Notes under the pieces: model-generated
What the model was told of the DNA's origin: nothing
What the model saw: the letters and a program-made list of their open reading frames with translations, nothing else
Database searches by the model: none
Program-made: the position numbers and the translations under genes
In this document: positions 11,192 to 38,318 of the stretch, piece after piece
How positions within the stretch are numbered: position 1 is the stretch's first letter
How the letters are laid out: each line of letters opens with the position of its first letter
Source: Lingula anatina
Lineage: Eukaryota > Brachiopoda > Lingulata > Lingulida > Lingulidae
Length of the DNA stretch: 64,000 nucleotides
Reading direction: 5' to 3'
NCBI RefSeq assembly: GCF_001039355.2
Contig: NW_019773981.1
Location: 545,595 to 609,594 of the forward strand

Positions 11192-13010
11192 TTTTCATGC
11201 ATAATGACGTCATTAAGAAGTCACAATTATTGGTACAAAAATGAAAAAAAATGAAACACTGACCTTTTTTTCTTCGATACAAAAATGCCTGAAATAAATA
11301 GAAACTGCTTATTTGACATGAGTCAGACGGCGGCAGACGGTGCCATCTCCTGGGAGTCCATTTGCCTCTCCCACGAGCCCAATAGTCAAGGCTTGCTATG
11401 ATATATAGAAATAAATTATTTAATCTGGGTTACAAAACTTAGAAAAGCGTATAAGCTTAACTTTATTTGCCAGTTGATACGTACGAGATATTGATATTTT
11501 TTTCAAAATTCAAGATGGCCATCAATTTGTTATATGAATAGCGAGAGCCATACATTCAAATAAAAAAATAATGCTGCACTCTTTTGTTCATCTTTGCATA
11601 TTTATGTTTATATCCATGCAAAGTGCGATTATTTATTTCATTTTTGCAAGTTATTTTAATAAAAATGGCCTCCAAAACATAATAGAAGGACAAAGAAACA
11701 ACTGTAAAACTACAAGGCTTTTTACTGAAATAGACTTTTACTGGAACAAATATAAATACATATATAAATTAAAAACGATATACCTGCGTTCAAGACATAG
11801 CACAGAATAAAACATATTCTAGGTTAAATGATACAAAATACGAAAACCAATATGTTCGTCAATGAAACATGTGACTTTTGGTTCTGTATACCAATGTCCT
11901 AAACAAATGATACATATGAAAATAATCCAGTTTAGAGCTTCAAATTAACAATTATTTTGAAAAGATATGGCCTCAAAGATTTTATGGCTGTCAGTATATA
12001 ACCAAAAGATTTGTTAGATGTTTTGCTTATTGACTCTTTAAAATGTAAAGTGAAAAAAGTGCAGTAATAAGAAAAACTAGAAATGCTATTACATACTGAT
12101 GGAATATTCTTACACATGCCAATCTCAATAAAAAAGGATGGGACGTTTTAAAGGTAAATTTTACGTATATACTGAATAAAGCTAAGATCAAGATATAAAA
12201 ACAAAATATTAAGGTATGATCAATATAAAAAATGAAGAAAAATAACAAGGTTAAAATCTTGACAAAACTTTAATTAAATTACCCTGTCCCCACCAACGGA
12301 CTTGGTTGGACTCCATGTAAATTTAAGAGTCCCGATTGCAGATTAACATTTTGTACTTCCTGTGCCCAAAATCCTACAGAGACCCCTGTTGGTCCTTGAT
12401 AAAATTTTATCAGACTGAGCCTGTATGAAAAAAAAGAACTTACGTAATGGTCAGTCCTGTCAAAGATCCTCTTTTATAGAGTCTTAGCATAACTGTACCT
12501 TACAAGTAGACTTTGTCAATAAATAAAAGGGTTTGACATATCTTATACGCTGACTTATCAGTTTAAAACGTTATTTAACTTTTTTTTTTTTACCTTTTTG
12601 GTCATGTTTTAGTGGTCACTTGAAATGCGGAATAGCAATAACGCTAAACCCGACTCTTTGCTATTTTACATAATTATTTATTTATAATATATGAAAATTG
12701 ATCAATGTTCCGGATGTAGCCACAACCAAGAAAGCCAAAATTAAATTGGCTTTTATACCTCCAAAGTATTAATTTTTTTAAAAAAAATTACATGGAATAA
12801 CATTCTAAGTATTTGACCCGGGGAAGTAGCAAACAGACTCTTGGAGGTTATTGAACTGTCAGATAAGTTTATTCCGAGAGTTTTGGGTCATGGCTAACAA
12901 AATATCATAATTTATATAAATAAAAAACGGATATGGTTTTAATAAAACTAAATATGTAATAAAACGAACTGATTCTGCAGGTTATATCACTTTCTGCCTT
13001 ATGTTTTGAC

Positions 13011-13041
<31 letters not shown>

Positions 13042-13510
13042 GCTAAGCGGCACGTGCTTAAGCGTATTCACTAGTACTGTTGTGCTCTCCTGCTAGGATA
13101 GACGTTCAAAAAAGATGTCAATAAACTATACCCGGCGACTTCTGGTCGTTTTTTCTATATTTCCTCATAAATTGACGGCCATATTGAAAAATGCTACAGC
13201 CTGATGTCAGAGGTTTTAGAGAAAATTGTTTGTTTGACAGTTATCGTCTTTTAAAGTGAATATACCATTGAAATATGGGGTAATTTAACGTAAAAGACGA
13301 TAAAATCAAAAGTAAATAGTGTAAGACAATTTCCTGGTATCCGATGGGAGTGCTCTCACCCAGCTTTATGAAGCCGTTTGAATCTTTTGAACAGCTCTTG
13401 GTTATAGAGAAAATCCAAAATCCGAAAAAAACGACACCCCCACCCCGCCAAGCTGAAGGGCTTGCCATTTAGTTAAAATATGCGGTAACTATCAATAAAA
13501 TATTTTATAA
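11192..13510. other. gene-free stretch
   Basis: AT-rich, with a poly-T run near 13018-13041 and no supportable exon. Around 12290-12330 a string acttggttggactccatgtaaat resembles gggttggactccctgtaaat near 47180-47200 inside a spermine synthase intron, so a low-copy repeat is present. Confidence 0.5.
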
Positions 13511-13520
13511 GCTTAAGGTT

Positions 13521-14690
13521 GTGCTATAATGAGGCTTCTAAGCCATCTTTGGGAATATACAGGCTGTCTTTTGAGACCAGTGGCCGCCAATATGACCGCT
13601 GGGGGGAAAGCCTTGTTTTCACCTCTACTACACAGAAAAGGGGACGTTTGAGTGTTATATTTCATCATATGTAAACACTTAGAATCCAACCACACCAATT
13701 GTGTCATAAGGCGTTTATTTTATCCGTATCAGAATAATTTCGTTGTATAAAATACCGTAGTTGGTCTAATAGATATGGCACTTATGCGCACTAAGATGAA
13801 AAACAAGATGGCGGATGGCAGTTTAAAGTTAAGCTTTCAAATGTCCCACATGAAACATCGCATATGAACGAGTGCCGTGATTACTTTGATAATATTATAG
13901 GCTGGTTTTAAACGTAAGAAACCTCACACTATGACGCAAGCTTACCTTTTTTGCTAAATCGGTTTGCAATCTAGACTTTTGCGCAATAAGTACTTTAAGC
14001 GACCGCCATTACTCAAGGGTAAATAAAAAAGCCCCCCTTTTCGCGTCCTCTGTTCCATTATGTGCATTAAGGCGACACTGCGTCAACAGCTTCTTTTAGC
14101 ATTATAATTTATGGATTAATACTTAGTGTTGATGTCGATTTCCTATTCAAGCTACAATATGTTCTGTATTTATACTACGAAAATAGGCTGGCACGGATAA
14201 AATACACCCATATGTTAGTAAAGAAAAGGAACTGTTAATAATGAAAGAAAATATTCACAATACATTTTATTACCGTATTGCAGTTATTAATAAGTAGTTA
14301 TCAGAAGTAAATCGACTTCAGTTTGGGTATGCTTTGATAGAGTATTCTATGTCCGCTATTCTAACATAACAGCCTTGTTGAAATGTTTGTGTAGTACCGG
14401 TATATGTGTGTACAGTTACCTGTGCGACTGACAGTCATATTTGTTCTTCGTGTGTATCTCTATTCAAATACTGTTATAATGAACTGAATCTCAATTCAAC
14501 GTCACGATAATATTTAGAAAGTTTTATAGCGGAGGCGATGAGTTCGTAGATGTAAATGCCGTTGCACAGTGATGAAAAACCACTACACAGCCTCCGTTAT
14601 CGTTCCCCTTTAACCCCCTTCACAAACGCACACTATACACACACACACACACACACCCACATACACACACACACACATACACCTTTCCGC
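13521..14690 (+). repeat. segmental duplication copy A
   Basis: Contains, in order, gccatctttgggaatata, atttcatcatatgtaaacac, aacaagatggcgga, tttcctattcaagctaca, gttataatgaactgaatctc and gatgaaaaaccacta, ending in a CA-rich tract. The same strings occur in the same order in 15904-17830. Divergence is high, so this is an old duplication, unlike the single-N duplications. No gene recognised. Confidence 0.75.
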
Positions 14691-14945
14691 ACAAACACGC
14701 CGTCCCTACACCCACACACTCACAGGCTGTCGTAACTTGAAATTAGCTGCCTGTATCTTATAGATGTATAAAGTAACCCCAGTAAATAACGGTACTCAAC
14801 TTAACAAGGGCACTGTGCAGTTTACGGTCCCTTTAACGCCCCACGCACACACCCCTCCCCGACCACACATTCATTCTCCCACAGACGTTTTCTCCCACAC
14901 ACACCCTGCTCCCCCCTGCCCACACACACACACACCGTCGTGACT
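14634..14945. repeat. CA-rich simple repeats with an internal partial duplication
   Basis: Imperfect (CA)n tracts at 14634-14690 and about 14840-14937 are each followed by a similar sentence (cttgaaattagctgcctgt and cttgaaattagccgcttgt), showing a tandem duplication of about 210 bp. Open frames here are low-complexity. Confidence 0.8.
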
Positions 14946-14996
14946 TGAAATTAGCCGCTTGTTTCAATATCACATATATCACATAGAAAAGCACTC

Positions 14997-15225
14997 CGAG
15001 AGCGCAGACCTCCGCTAAGGGAGTGATTTTTTTATTATTATTGTTTATTGATTGATTTTTTATCCGGATCACCACCAAAAACTAATCTCTTTCTTGGCCC
15101 ACTACTGAAAATTTCATCAAAATCGGTCCATAACATTTTGAGTTATGTTGATGACAAACAAACAAACAAACAAACAAACAGACAGACAGACAGGGGTGAA
15201 AACCAAACCTCCTTGGCGGAGTTAA
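14997..15225 (+). repeat. short interspersed element, near full-length copy
   Basis: Begins gagagcgcagacctccgcta, contains gatcaccaccaaaaactaat and aaaatcggtccataac, then (caaa)n(caga)n and ends cctccttggcggagt. It matches the composite copy at 160-645 and, reversed, 54203-54393 and 62338-62560. Length about 230 bp, non-coding. The cctcc...ggagg end is a small palindrome. Confidence 0.75.
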
Positions 15226-15903
15226 ATATAGCACTCCCAGTTGCATGGTCAGCTGGCGAACTACGCGTTATAAAGGCAATTAATGTACGGTTTGTGAGGT
15301 TGAATTTTGCCAGGTTACCAATATGTATGAAGACATTTGTATTTTTATCAAAGGTGAAAGGACAACAGAAAGTTACCAATGCATAATTCAAATATTTGAA
15401 TGTAAAATGAATTTCTTTGACAGCAATAGGGGGAAAGGAGAATAAAATGAAAATAACTTAAGAAACTGAATTTTGTTTTGTTCTTTATTTTCAGTGCCCC
15501 AGAAAGCGTCGTTGACTGGCGAATGTGTGAACTAGATCTATAGATGTTATGATGATATATCAAATTAATTTATAAAAGTAAATATGTATTATCAATCACA
15601 ACCAACATTTTGTTGCTCTCATGCTTCAATACATCTTGCTTCAATACCCCTGGCACTCCCCTCCCCCCAACAGAGTGCAAAACCATAGCAATAGACAAAC
15701 CTTCTGAAGACTTAACGTAAACATAGTTATAACAACCGTCCATATGAAAAAGTACTTGCCTTATTTTCACAAAGGTACATGCAGCCACTTGTAAACATCC
15801 GTCAATCTGAAGGACAAAAATATTATTTTTTAATCTGAGAAGTACTCTTCATGTCGTTTGAATACAGGACAACTACCAATAATGTGTTTTATAATTTAAT
15901 GTC
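15226..15903. other. unclassified stretch between repeat and duplication copy B
   Basis: No supportable exon. Short open frames on both strands (for example 15570-15788 minus) lack family resemblance. Confidence 0.5.
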
Positions 15904-17830
15904 GTGCTATTGTGTAGCCTACTGCCATCTTTGGGAATATAGGCCGCCAAAAGCCTTGCTTGTACATGTACCTCTACTGCACAGAAAAGTGGCCGTTTAT
16001 GTGTTTTATTTCATCATATGTAAACACGTAGAATCCAGCTACAACAGTTGTGTCAACAGGGGTAAATTTTATCGTATCAGAATAATTCAAAATTTTAAAA
16101 AACACTGTATACACAATTCGTCTAACAGCTATGGCACTACTGCGAAGTAAGATGAATAACAAGATGGCGGAGGGCAACTTCACTGCAGTTTTCAAACGTC
16201 CCATTTTAATCACCATATTAATTCTACATGTACATCGCATGTGAACGAGTATCGTCGTCCCTCTGACGATACGAGAATTATTTCGAATCGTTATAAAACC
16301 TCTTTTTTTACCACGTAAACTTACCTTTTTTCCTGAATCCAGACTCTATGCAGCAACTAATTTAAGCGACCGCCATTGCTCAAAGGTAAATTAAAAATCC
16401 CCCCTTTTCGCGTCCTTTGTTATGCATTAAGCGACATTGTGTCAGCAGCTTCTTTTATTATTATAATGTCCGGGTTAATGCTTAGTGTTAATATCGATTT
16501 CCTATTCAAGCTACAGTACGTGTGTTCTGTATGTATGGTATGGCAACAGGCTGGCGTGAATATAATACAGCCCTTTATGTTAGTGAAGAAAAGAAACTGT
16601 TAAGAATGATGGAAAATGTCCACAATACAATTTATTACCGTACGGTCATTATTAATAATGAGTTATTAATACCCTAATCGACTTCAATTTGGGTATGCTG
16701 TGATAGAGTAGTGTATGTACGTTATTCTAACATAACAGCTTTATTTTACTGAATGTCAAGTGTGTGTTACCCTGACTGTCAGAGCAACGTAAAAGCTAGC
16801 TTGTTAAATATATACCTTGTGATGGAGTCGCTTTTACTAGCTCTGACGAACAGCGACAATCTGAGGGCATTCTTCTTCAAAATTTTGCCTGTGGCGCTTC
16901 CATATTTGGAAGTCACACGTCACAGCTGTGTCCGCCTTGATCCATATTTGGAAGTCATAAGTCTCGTACGTCACAGGTTTAACCGCCTGGAGCTGCCTTT
17001 CCCGCCTTGCGCTGACATAATCTCGTGCAGACGAGACAAGAATCAAAGTGTCTGACGCGGATTTAGAAGTTTGAATTGAAAATATCTTGCAGTCGAGGGT
17101 CAGTGTCACAATACAAGCAACATTCTGCTTTAAAAATTGGTTTTGATGTAGCCATTGCACAGCCCTTATAGTGGTATCGGGCATCCAGTGCAGCTGTCAA
17201 ACTTGACACACGGCAAGCACGTGCATCAATTGTGTCTATTTTCTCAGAACTAAATGTTCTTTGATAAGCAAAAAATACAAAAACATTGGATATACCTTTT
17301 TCTTTTCGAAACATGTTATTTATTTCGCACTTTACAAATCTTAAATGCAGAAAATTGAATTAAAGAAAGCAGAATTAAATCTGTTTTACCTTCCATTATG
17401 GTCTGATGACATTAAACTGCAGATTCACTGCGGAGCCGTTTTATTTGATTGACGGGAGCCTAACATGACCGCTGTGCACTAGAGCCTGGTATTGCGACAT
17501 GGGTTATATATGAAATCAAGATCGAGCTGGCAATACCGGAATCTAGAACCTAGGGAAGTGTGTGTGTGTACAGTTACCTGTGTGACTGATTTTCTGCCAT
17601 GTTTGGTCTTCGTCTGTATCTCTTCTCAAAATCTGTTATAATGAACTGAATCTCAGTTCAACGTCACGTTTATTTAGAAAGTCTTATAGCTGAAGCGATG
17701 AGTTCGTAGATGTAAACACCAGTGTGCAATGATGAAAAACCACTGCACAGTCTCCGTTATCGCTTCACTTTAACCCCCCCCTTCACAAACACATACTCTC
17801 TGTCTCACAGACATACACACACACACAGCG
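15904..17830 (+). repeat. segmental duplication copy B with an insertion of about 0.8 kb
   Basis: Aligns with copy A (13521-14690) from the gccatctttgggaatata string to the CA-rich end. Between about 16745 and 17560 it carries roughly 800 bp absent from copy A: A goes directly from cataacagccttg to gtgtacagttacctgtg. The extra part contains a tandem pair of ccatatttggaagtca (near 16899 and 16941). The direction of change, insertion in B or deletion in A, is not known. Confidence 0.7.
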
Positions 17831-17980
17831 CCCCCCACACGGACACACCGAACCCACACCCCCCACCACACACACACCGCCACTCATATACACATTCCCC
17901 CCCCCACACACACGCATCGCATTCACACACATGTATACATGCCGACCCATACACGCACAGACTCACACACACACACACAT
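17815..17980. repeat. CA-rich simple repeat
   Basis: Imperfect cacaca tracts mixed with C runs. They produce long low-complexity open frames on both strands that are not genes. Confidence 0.9.
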
Positions 17981-18521
17981 CTCGTTGATGCGTGTTCCAC
18001 CTCATTTAAATGTAAATAGTACCTCCCAGCTGCAGTGCCAGCTAGCGGGCTACCCGGAGAAATACTCAAATTGTCAGGTCGGGTTTTTCCGCTGGATGAA
18101 GTTCCCTAACAGCTCTCTACCCCTCCCCCCCCCCCTCTCTCTCGCTCTAACACTGGAAAGCGACCCTTGTGCGACCATGAAACTAGCCAGGTCGCCGTTG
18201 GTGGCTCAAATAATGCGCGGTTATCGTACACAAAATTTTTACTCGTCGCCGTCGCCTAAATCACCATAAAATTCTGTGCATGTTACAACAAACACACACA
18301 TGGCGCGGTGGAGGTTGGTCGCTGCTTGGTGGTTCACGACAAGCAGGAGGTGGCCTTAGTATCGATGTAATTGTATTGTCTCAGTTTTCATTATTGTGAT
18401 TCTTTTATTTCTGTAGCTGTCCTTATTTATTTTTTACTTAACTATACAGTCGGCCAATAAAATAATCCTCTGAGTCAGTTGAGTCAGTTGTTTAACAGGT
18501 GTACCTGTGACGACGTTACTG

Positions 18522-21478
18522 ACAGTCATATGGCAACTGGCTGAAAAACGTAACGTCATGGCGGTTATTTGAAACTTTTCAGTGAGTCCGCGCCACGAAG
18601 TAGCGCCGTTTCTGGACATCTGCGATGGCTGACGTGAAAAACCGTACCTTGCAAATAAAATCCTTTTAAAAACAAACCAGGGCGTTTTGAGTTGTGATTT
18701 TGTAAAGATGATAAGAAAAGTTTATGCTCTTACTCATGATTTCAAAGGATTACTGAAACATCCACAAATTTAAATGAATTAAGTTCACGATTTTGAATTT
18801 ATGAAAAAAAATCGATCCCAAAATGACTCTCGTAGGAGGTGGGACTATATTGCGAGAAAAAAAGTTGCAAGCCTGAATTTTTTTCATTTTTAGATATGAG
18901 TTAAAATATCATCCAAAGTTTATGATTTTGACGGGAATAGTTTGCACACTCTCTAGTATGGTCACACGGTTCCCTAATCCAACATTCAACAAAAAATCTT
19001 GAAAAAAATGGCGCTTCTCGATACCTATGCCAAACTATGAAATAATTCAATCTAAAAACCGTTAAAGGTTACATATTTTATTCACATTTAATTGCAACTA
19101 ACCTGAAATCGATGATGAAACGCACACATCCAGTTTGAACTAGTTTCAGTGAGTATTTTTTATGAACGACCTTCACCTATTCTTGATGCGTGAAATGCAA
19201 AAGGCAAACATGTGCTTGTGGATATTCATTTGAAATATTGGACCACTTTTGTATGATATTATTAATGAGAATTTATCATTTTTTGAAAGGCCTTAATTAC
19301 CTAAGGAAAGGGTTTGGATTTACGTAATCTAATATCATTTATGCAGGAGATTATATGTTGACCTACATATGTATAGGGTTTGCGTAAACAAATTGGAGTG
19401 AACACGTGTAAAGAAGTGAGAGAGGCGGACAAATGTGGATCTGCTGCGGGTTGTGGCTTAACTCTAGAACAGAAAAGGATGACAAACATTTAACAAAGGT
19501 AATTCTGGTTCATGATAACGTTTGTAAAGCAGGCCTTCTAAAATAAAACGCAATTCATGCATCATGATGTTTAGTTTAACTATCATTTCAATGGCATTTG
19601 GGTTTACCATGTACCGGTATGATGTACCTCAGCGTATTTTAAAATTGCTCAGTTAGCTCTTTTCTTTATTGTTATTAATTTCATTACTATTATTGTCAGC
19701 TTCTTTATTTCTCATTATTTCAGAATTCACAGATGAGGAGCTTTTCTGCCTGTATATGCCAATATGTTTTCTGGCATGCTTATAACCTGTTCATGGCAGA
19801 TGGGATGAGAGAAAACAGTTTTCTTATTTTATCTGTACCGCAAGCTTCTCAACAATGATCAAACTACAATTAAATCAGCGATACTTTTTTGTTACACATA
19901 CAAATAGAAGCCTGAAAGCGATATATTAAAAAGGACTTTAGATTTATGCATTTCTGAGTTTTGTTTAACTTAAATTGAACTTTACATTCAATGCATGATA
20001 GTTTTTATTCTGGGTGTAACTCGCCAATTTAAGATTGTAAGTGTATCTTTGCCCTTTAGTTTCTCCTTTGATCAGCACCAAATATATATATTAAAATAAA
20101 AAATATACAAGCTTAAAAATATGGAATTGTTAGAAAAGTAATATAAGTGAATTCTACAGTCACGAGTCTCACGACACACTTTTACTAACGGAAATATGTT
20201 TGACTTATATATGTACCCTGATACAAATAAAGTGTCACTGCCAGAACGTGTACTGTTCATTCCATGGTAAACAGTGAAAAATTTGTAAACAAAGTAAATT
20301 TCCCATGGAAAGCGTACTTGGTTGACCCAGGTGCAAATCTCCAAAAAGTATCCAAAATGTATCAAAGATACCAGTGCCACATTCCAAATTTGTGCGGCTC
20401 AGTCCATTTTTGTAAAAGAAAGAATTGAGGGGGACAGCTCAGTAACAGGTACTGAGATTTTTGTATAAATAATTTCAAATACGATTTTAAATCTTTTGAG
20501 TATTTGCAAAAAATATCAAGATTTACATCGTTTACTTTTCATGCAACTTTAAGTTATCAAATTTATGGCAAGTGTCTGCTACAAATTGAACTCCCCTACA
20601 TCAAGTGGAAATGTGTCAAAGACGCGTGCAGTGCTAAATTCTGAAGTCGTTTTGTTTGCTGAAATTTGATAATGGAAATAAACAACAGAGATTGAGACCT
20701 AATACGTAATGGTGAACAAATTGGATACTCTGATGCTAAGTCGATTTTTCATTCAAAATTGTGCAGACTGCTGTATGACGACAAATTTCGTGAAGAACTC
20801 TCATCGCCAGTGCAGAACTGCAGGTGCGATAATGATAAAAATCGTCGTCTTTGAATTAAGACATCCGAGAAGGTAAAAGTGATTTTAACACATTGGTTTT
20901 TGATTATAATTATTGGAAATATAGTTTTGTTACTGAAATAAAAGATAAGTACTTTGATTTTCGATATTTGAAAAAGTCAGCAGACCTTCACTTGCTTCTG
21001 TATTGGAAAAAATGACGTCAGAATATGGCTGACATCTAGCGGAATAGGGTCAAAAACGCACTTCAACAGCTGGCAAAAAAAGTTGCCAGAATAAATTCTG
21101 ATGAAACTTGGTAGGTTTATTTTGCGTATTAAAAGTCATCTTCTATCGACTGGAATAAGGTGCACACTCTCTGTGATAGGAGATATCTCAAAATGTTACG
21201 GTGTTGCTATGGATAATAATCGGCATGTTGGCCGACTTTGTCGAGTTATATTTCCTTCATTTCACTTTGATTCTGGGTAAATCTCACACTTACAGACGCG
21301 TGATAAACTCTGCTACCGTGTCTTAATTTTTCATAAGCACCAACAGAGGTAATAAAGTACAATTCTTTCATTTCCGCGTTGGTTGCGAAATTTACAAAAT
21401 TTCAACCGCGACGTCATCTCAGCGCACGCGCTCCGTTCTGAATATCTTCCTACGCGCAGCCAGTTGCCATATGACTGT
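18522..21478. mobile_element. possible 3-kb TIR element
   Basis: 18522-18543 and 21457-21478 are a perfect 22-bp inverted pair containing gtcatatggcaactggc. Similar phrases also occur inside in direct order (gcacactctctagta near 18946 and gcacactctctgtga near 21163), suggesting internal duplications. No transposase and no clear target duplication are visible, so this would be a non-autonomous element, or two independent copies of a shorter repeat in opposite orientation. Confidence 0.4.
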
Positions 21479-21811
21479 GATTACACACAACTGTTATATG
21501 TATTGAATATTCTCAAGGTCAGAGAATAATATTTTTTGGGGATTATTTTTGACGAACTCAATGATTTTTTCACATTTTTTTATAATTCTTTTGATTCTTT
21601 GATTACTTTTTGGTGTACTTTTAATTACCTGTAATATTTGGTGCTAAAATTGACACTGATAGACTGCCTTAAGACATATCTGTTTTGTTTTACAGGTATC
21701 TTAAGACTTGAATAAAACTATGTTACAAATTCAGGCATGCCAGATATCAATTATTAACATTCTGAGTTCTGAAAAACTCTTTGTCAGTGAGGATATAGAA
21801 AGGTAACTGAC

Positions 21812-36529
<14,718 letters not shown>

Positions 36530-38274
36530 CTAGCAAATAACAAACAACTTTATCAGTTCTAGCATATTTTAACAATTAACTTCTCTTAATTCTAATGACT
36601 ACAAACTATCATTTAAGCTTGCCACATACCTAACCATCTTTGCTGTCTACAATGTAACATATCTACAACTTAATGTCTTATTCTCTTTGTGACTGGTTTA
36701 GCAAGTAAGTTATTATGTTAGTTACATCCACTCCAAGAATCAGACATCAAACATGATCATCATTTACTGAATAAATGTGCTTATTTAAAGTCTACATTGT
36801 TTAAACTTTCTTTAACAATATATTAAGTGAGTGCTTCATGGAAATGCCCTTTCATAGAGTTTGTTTGTAACTTACAGTACAGAAGTTTTTCTCATATCAG
36901 ACTGTGCCATCAACTCTCCAGCCTACTGGTTAACACTTTTGAATATAAGTTTACCAAATAAAATATTTAGTAGCTAAAAATAATCTACAAAAAAACTTAA
37001 ATTTCCTCAAGTTCCATTAAACAAGAGACTTTGAAAAAACCTAATTATGTCCATCATCCAGGTAAACTGTCAATTGCCTTGGACCAACAGCTAACCTGGT
37101 AGACTGAAAGTGCACTGCTTTTGAAAATCAGAGAATATTTTTCTTATTCTTTTCCACTGAGCATTGAAAAACAACAAAAACAAGTATGTAAGATTGGGCC
37201 TTAGAGGTGTAAACAGTTACACATATATTGATTCTCAACTGTAATTACACCTAAGTGCCATGTCTAGTTACAAACTAATCAAACCTATATAGTCTGAGAG
37301 TCCTCTTGCGCACGAAACTGCAGTTGCATTATCATCTAAATCTTAGGACTCAATGAGTGAGATGCAAAAAAATCTATCCTTAAAACATACTGGATATTTT
37401 TAAAAGTTTATTCATTTTGTTACATGCAAAGAGGTATAGGTACACACAGACCCCTCCCACCACCTGCAATGATGCCATAGCCATACACCAAAATATTCTA
37501 AAATATTTGGAATGCAAACAGTGCATATGTATAAGACAAAGATAAGCAAACTTTTTAGGGGGACTTAAGGGCTGACAATTATGATTGAGAAGATGACACC
37601 CAAAACAGTAACAGAGACACCTGAATATATTTCCAAAAGAGCAACTATTTTCGCAGGCTTTTATTCAAAATATTATTCAGTAATTCGCAAACAATAAACT
37701 TGCATAATGGACTGTATTTCAGTGATCACACAATAATGTCAGTCCATGTAAATAAACCCTATAGTGTGTGTTCTTGTGCAGATATTGTGCAAGTTATGAT
37801 AGTGAAAAGGAAGAGAAATCCACATGGAGAGGTCCGCCATATTGATTTACCAGGCCTAGATCGTAAACACTCCCGCATTCCAAAGATTTCCGTTGATTTT
37901 CTCTCCATCTCAACAAAATTCGACCTACCTTTCATATTTGTAGTCATCTTGCTACTAAATCATTGATGTTTACTTGGTGTATCGATGGGATTTCACCGTT
38001 AACTTTTCCAAAATCACTGATAAGATCAACCACCGCGAAACTGGATTATTATGCTAAAGGTCGCCCGCATGACATTAACATACATTAACCCCCTTCTGAC
38101 CTTTAGGCGGCCATGGCCTCATTCCCGGGCCTCAAAATTAAGCATGGTGGGAAATTATTTTTTTCATAAAATACAAAATAATATGTTCAAATCAGATACC
38201 ATGGGATATAACATACCAAGATGAATAAAAAATACAATTATTTTCCTTCAAAGTCTCCACACTTCATCTTAGGN

Positions 38275-38318
38275 ACTTTGAATGGTTGTATTGCTGAGAG
38301 TGAGATCTTCCAGATTAC
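38275..38318 (-). pseudogene. truncated duplicate of the HR3 5' exon, cut by the N join
   Basis: Repeats the acceptor and the first 44 nt of the HR3 exon at 36470-36529, but stops at the N before the last 16 nt and the GTAAGT donor. It cannot be spliced as an exon in this assembly. It is almost certainly an assembly copy and should not be counted as an extra exon. Confidence 0.85.

Noticed and set aside
14833-15078. Open frame with VCVWAGG/VCVGR repeats, and similar frames at 17722-18005
   Set aside because: Translations of CA-rich simple repeats.
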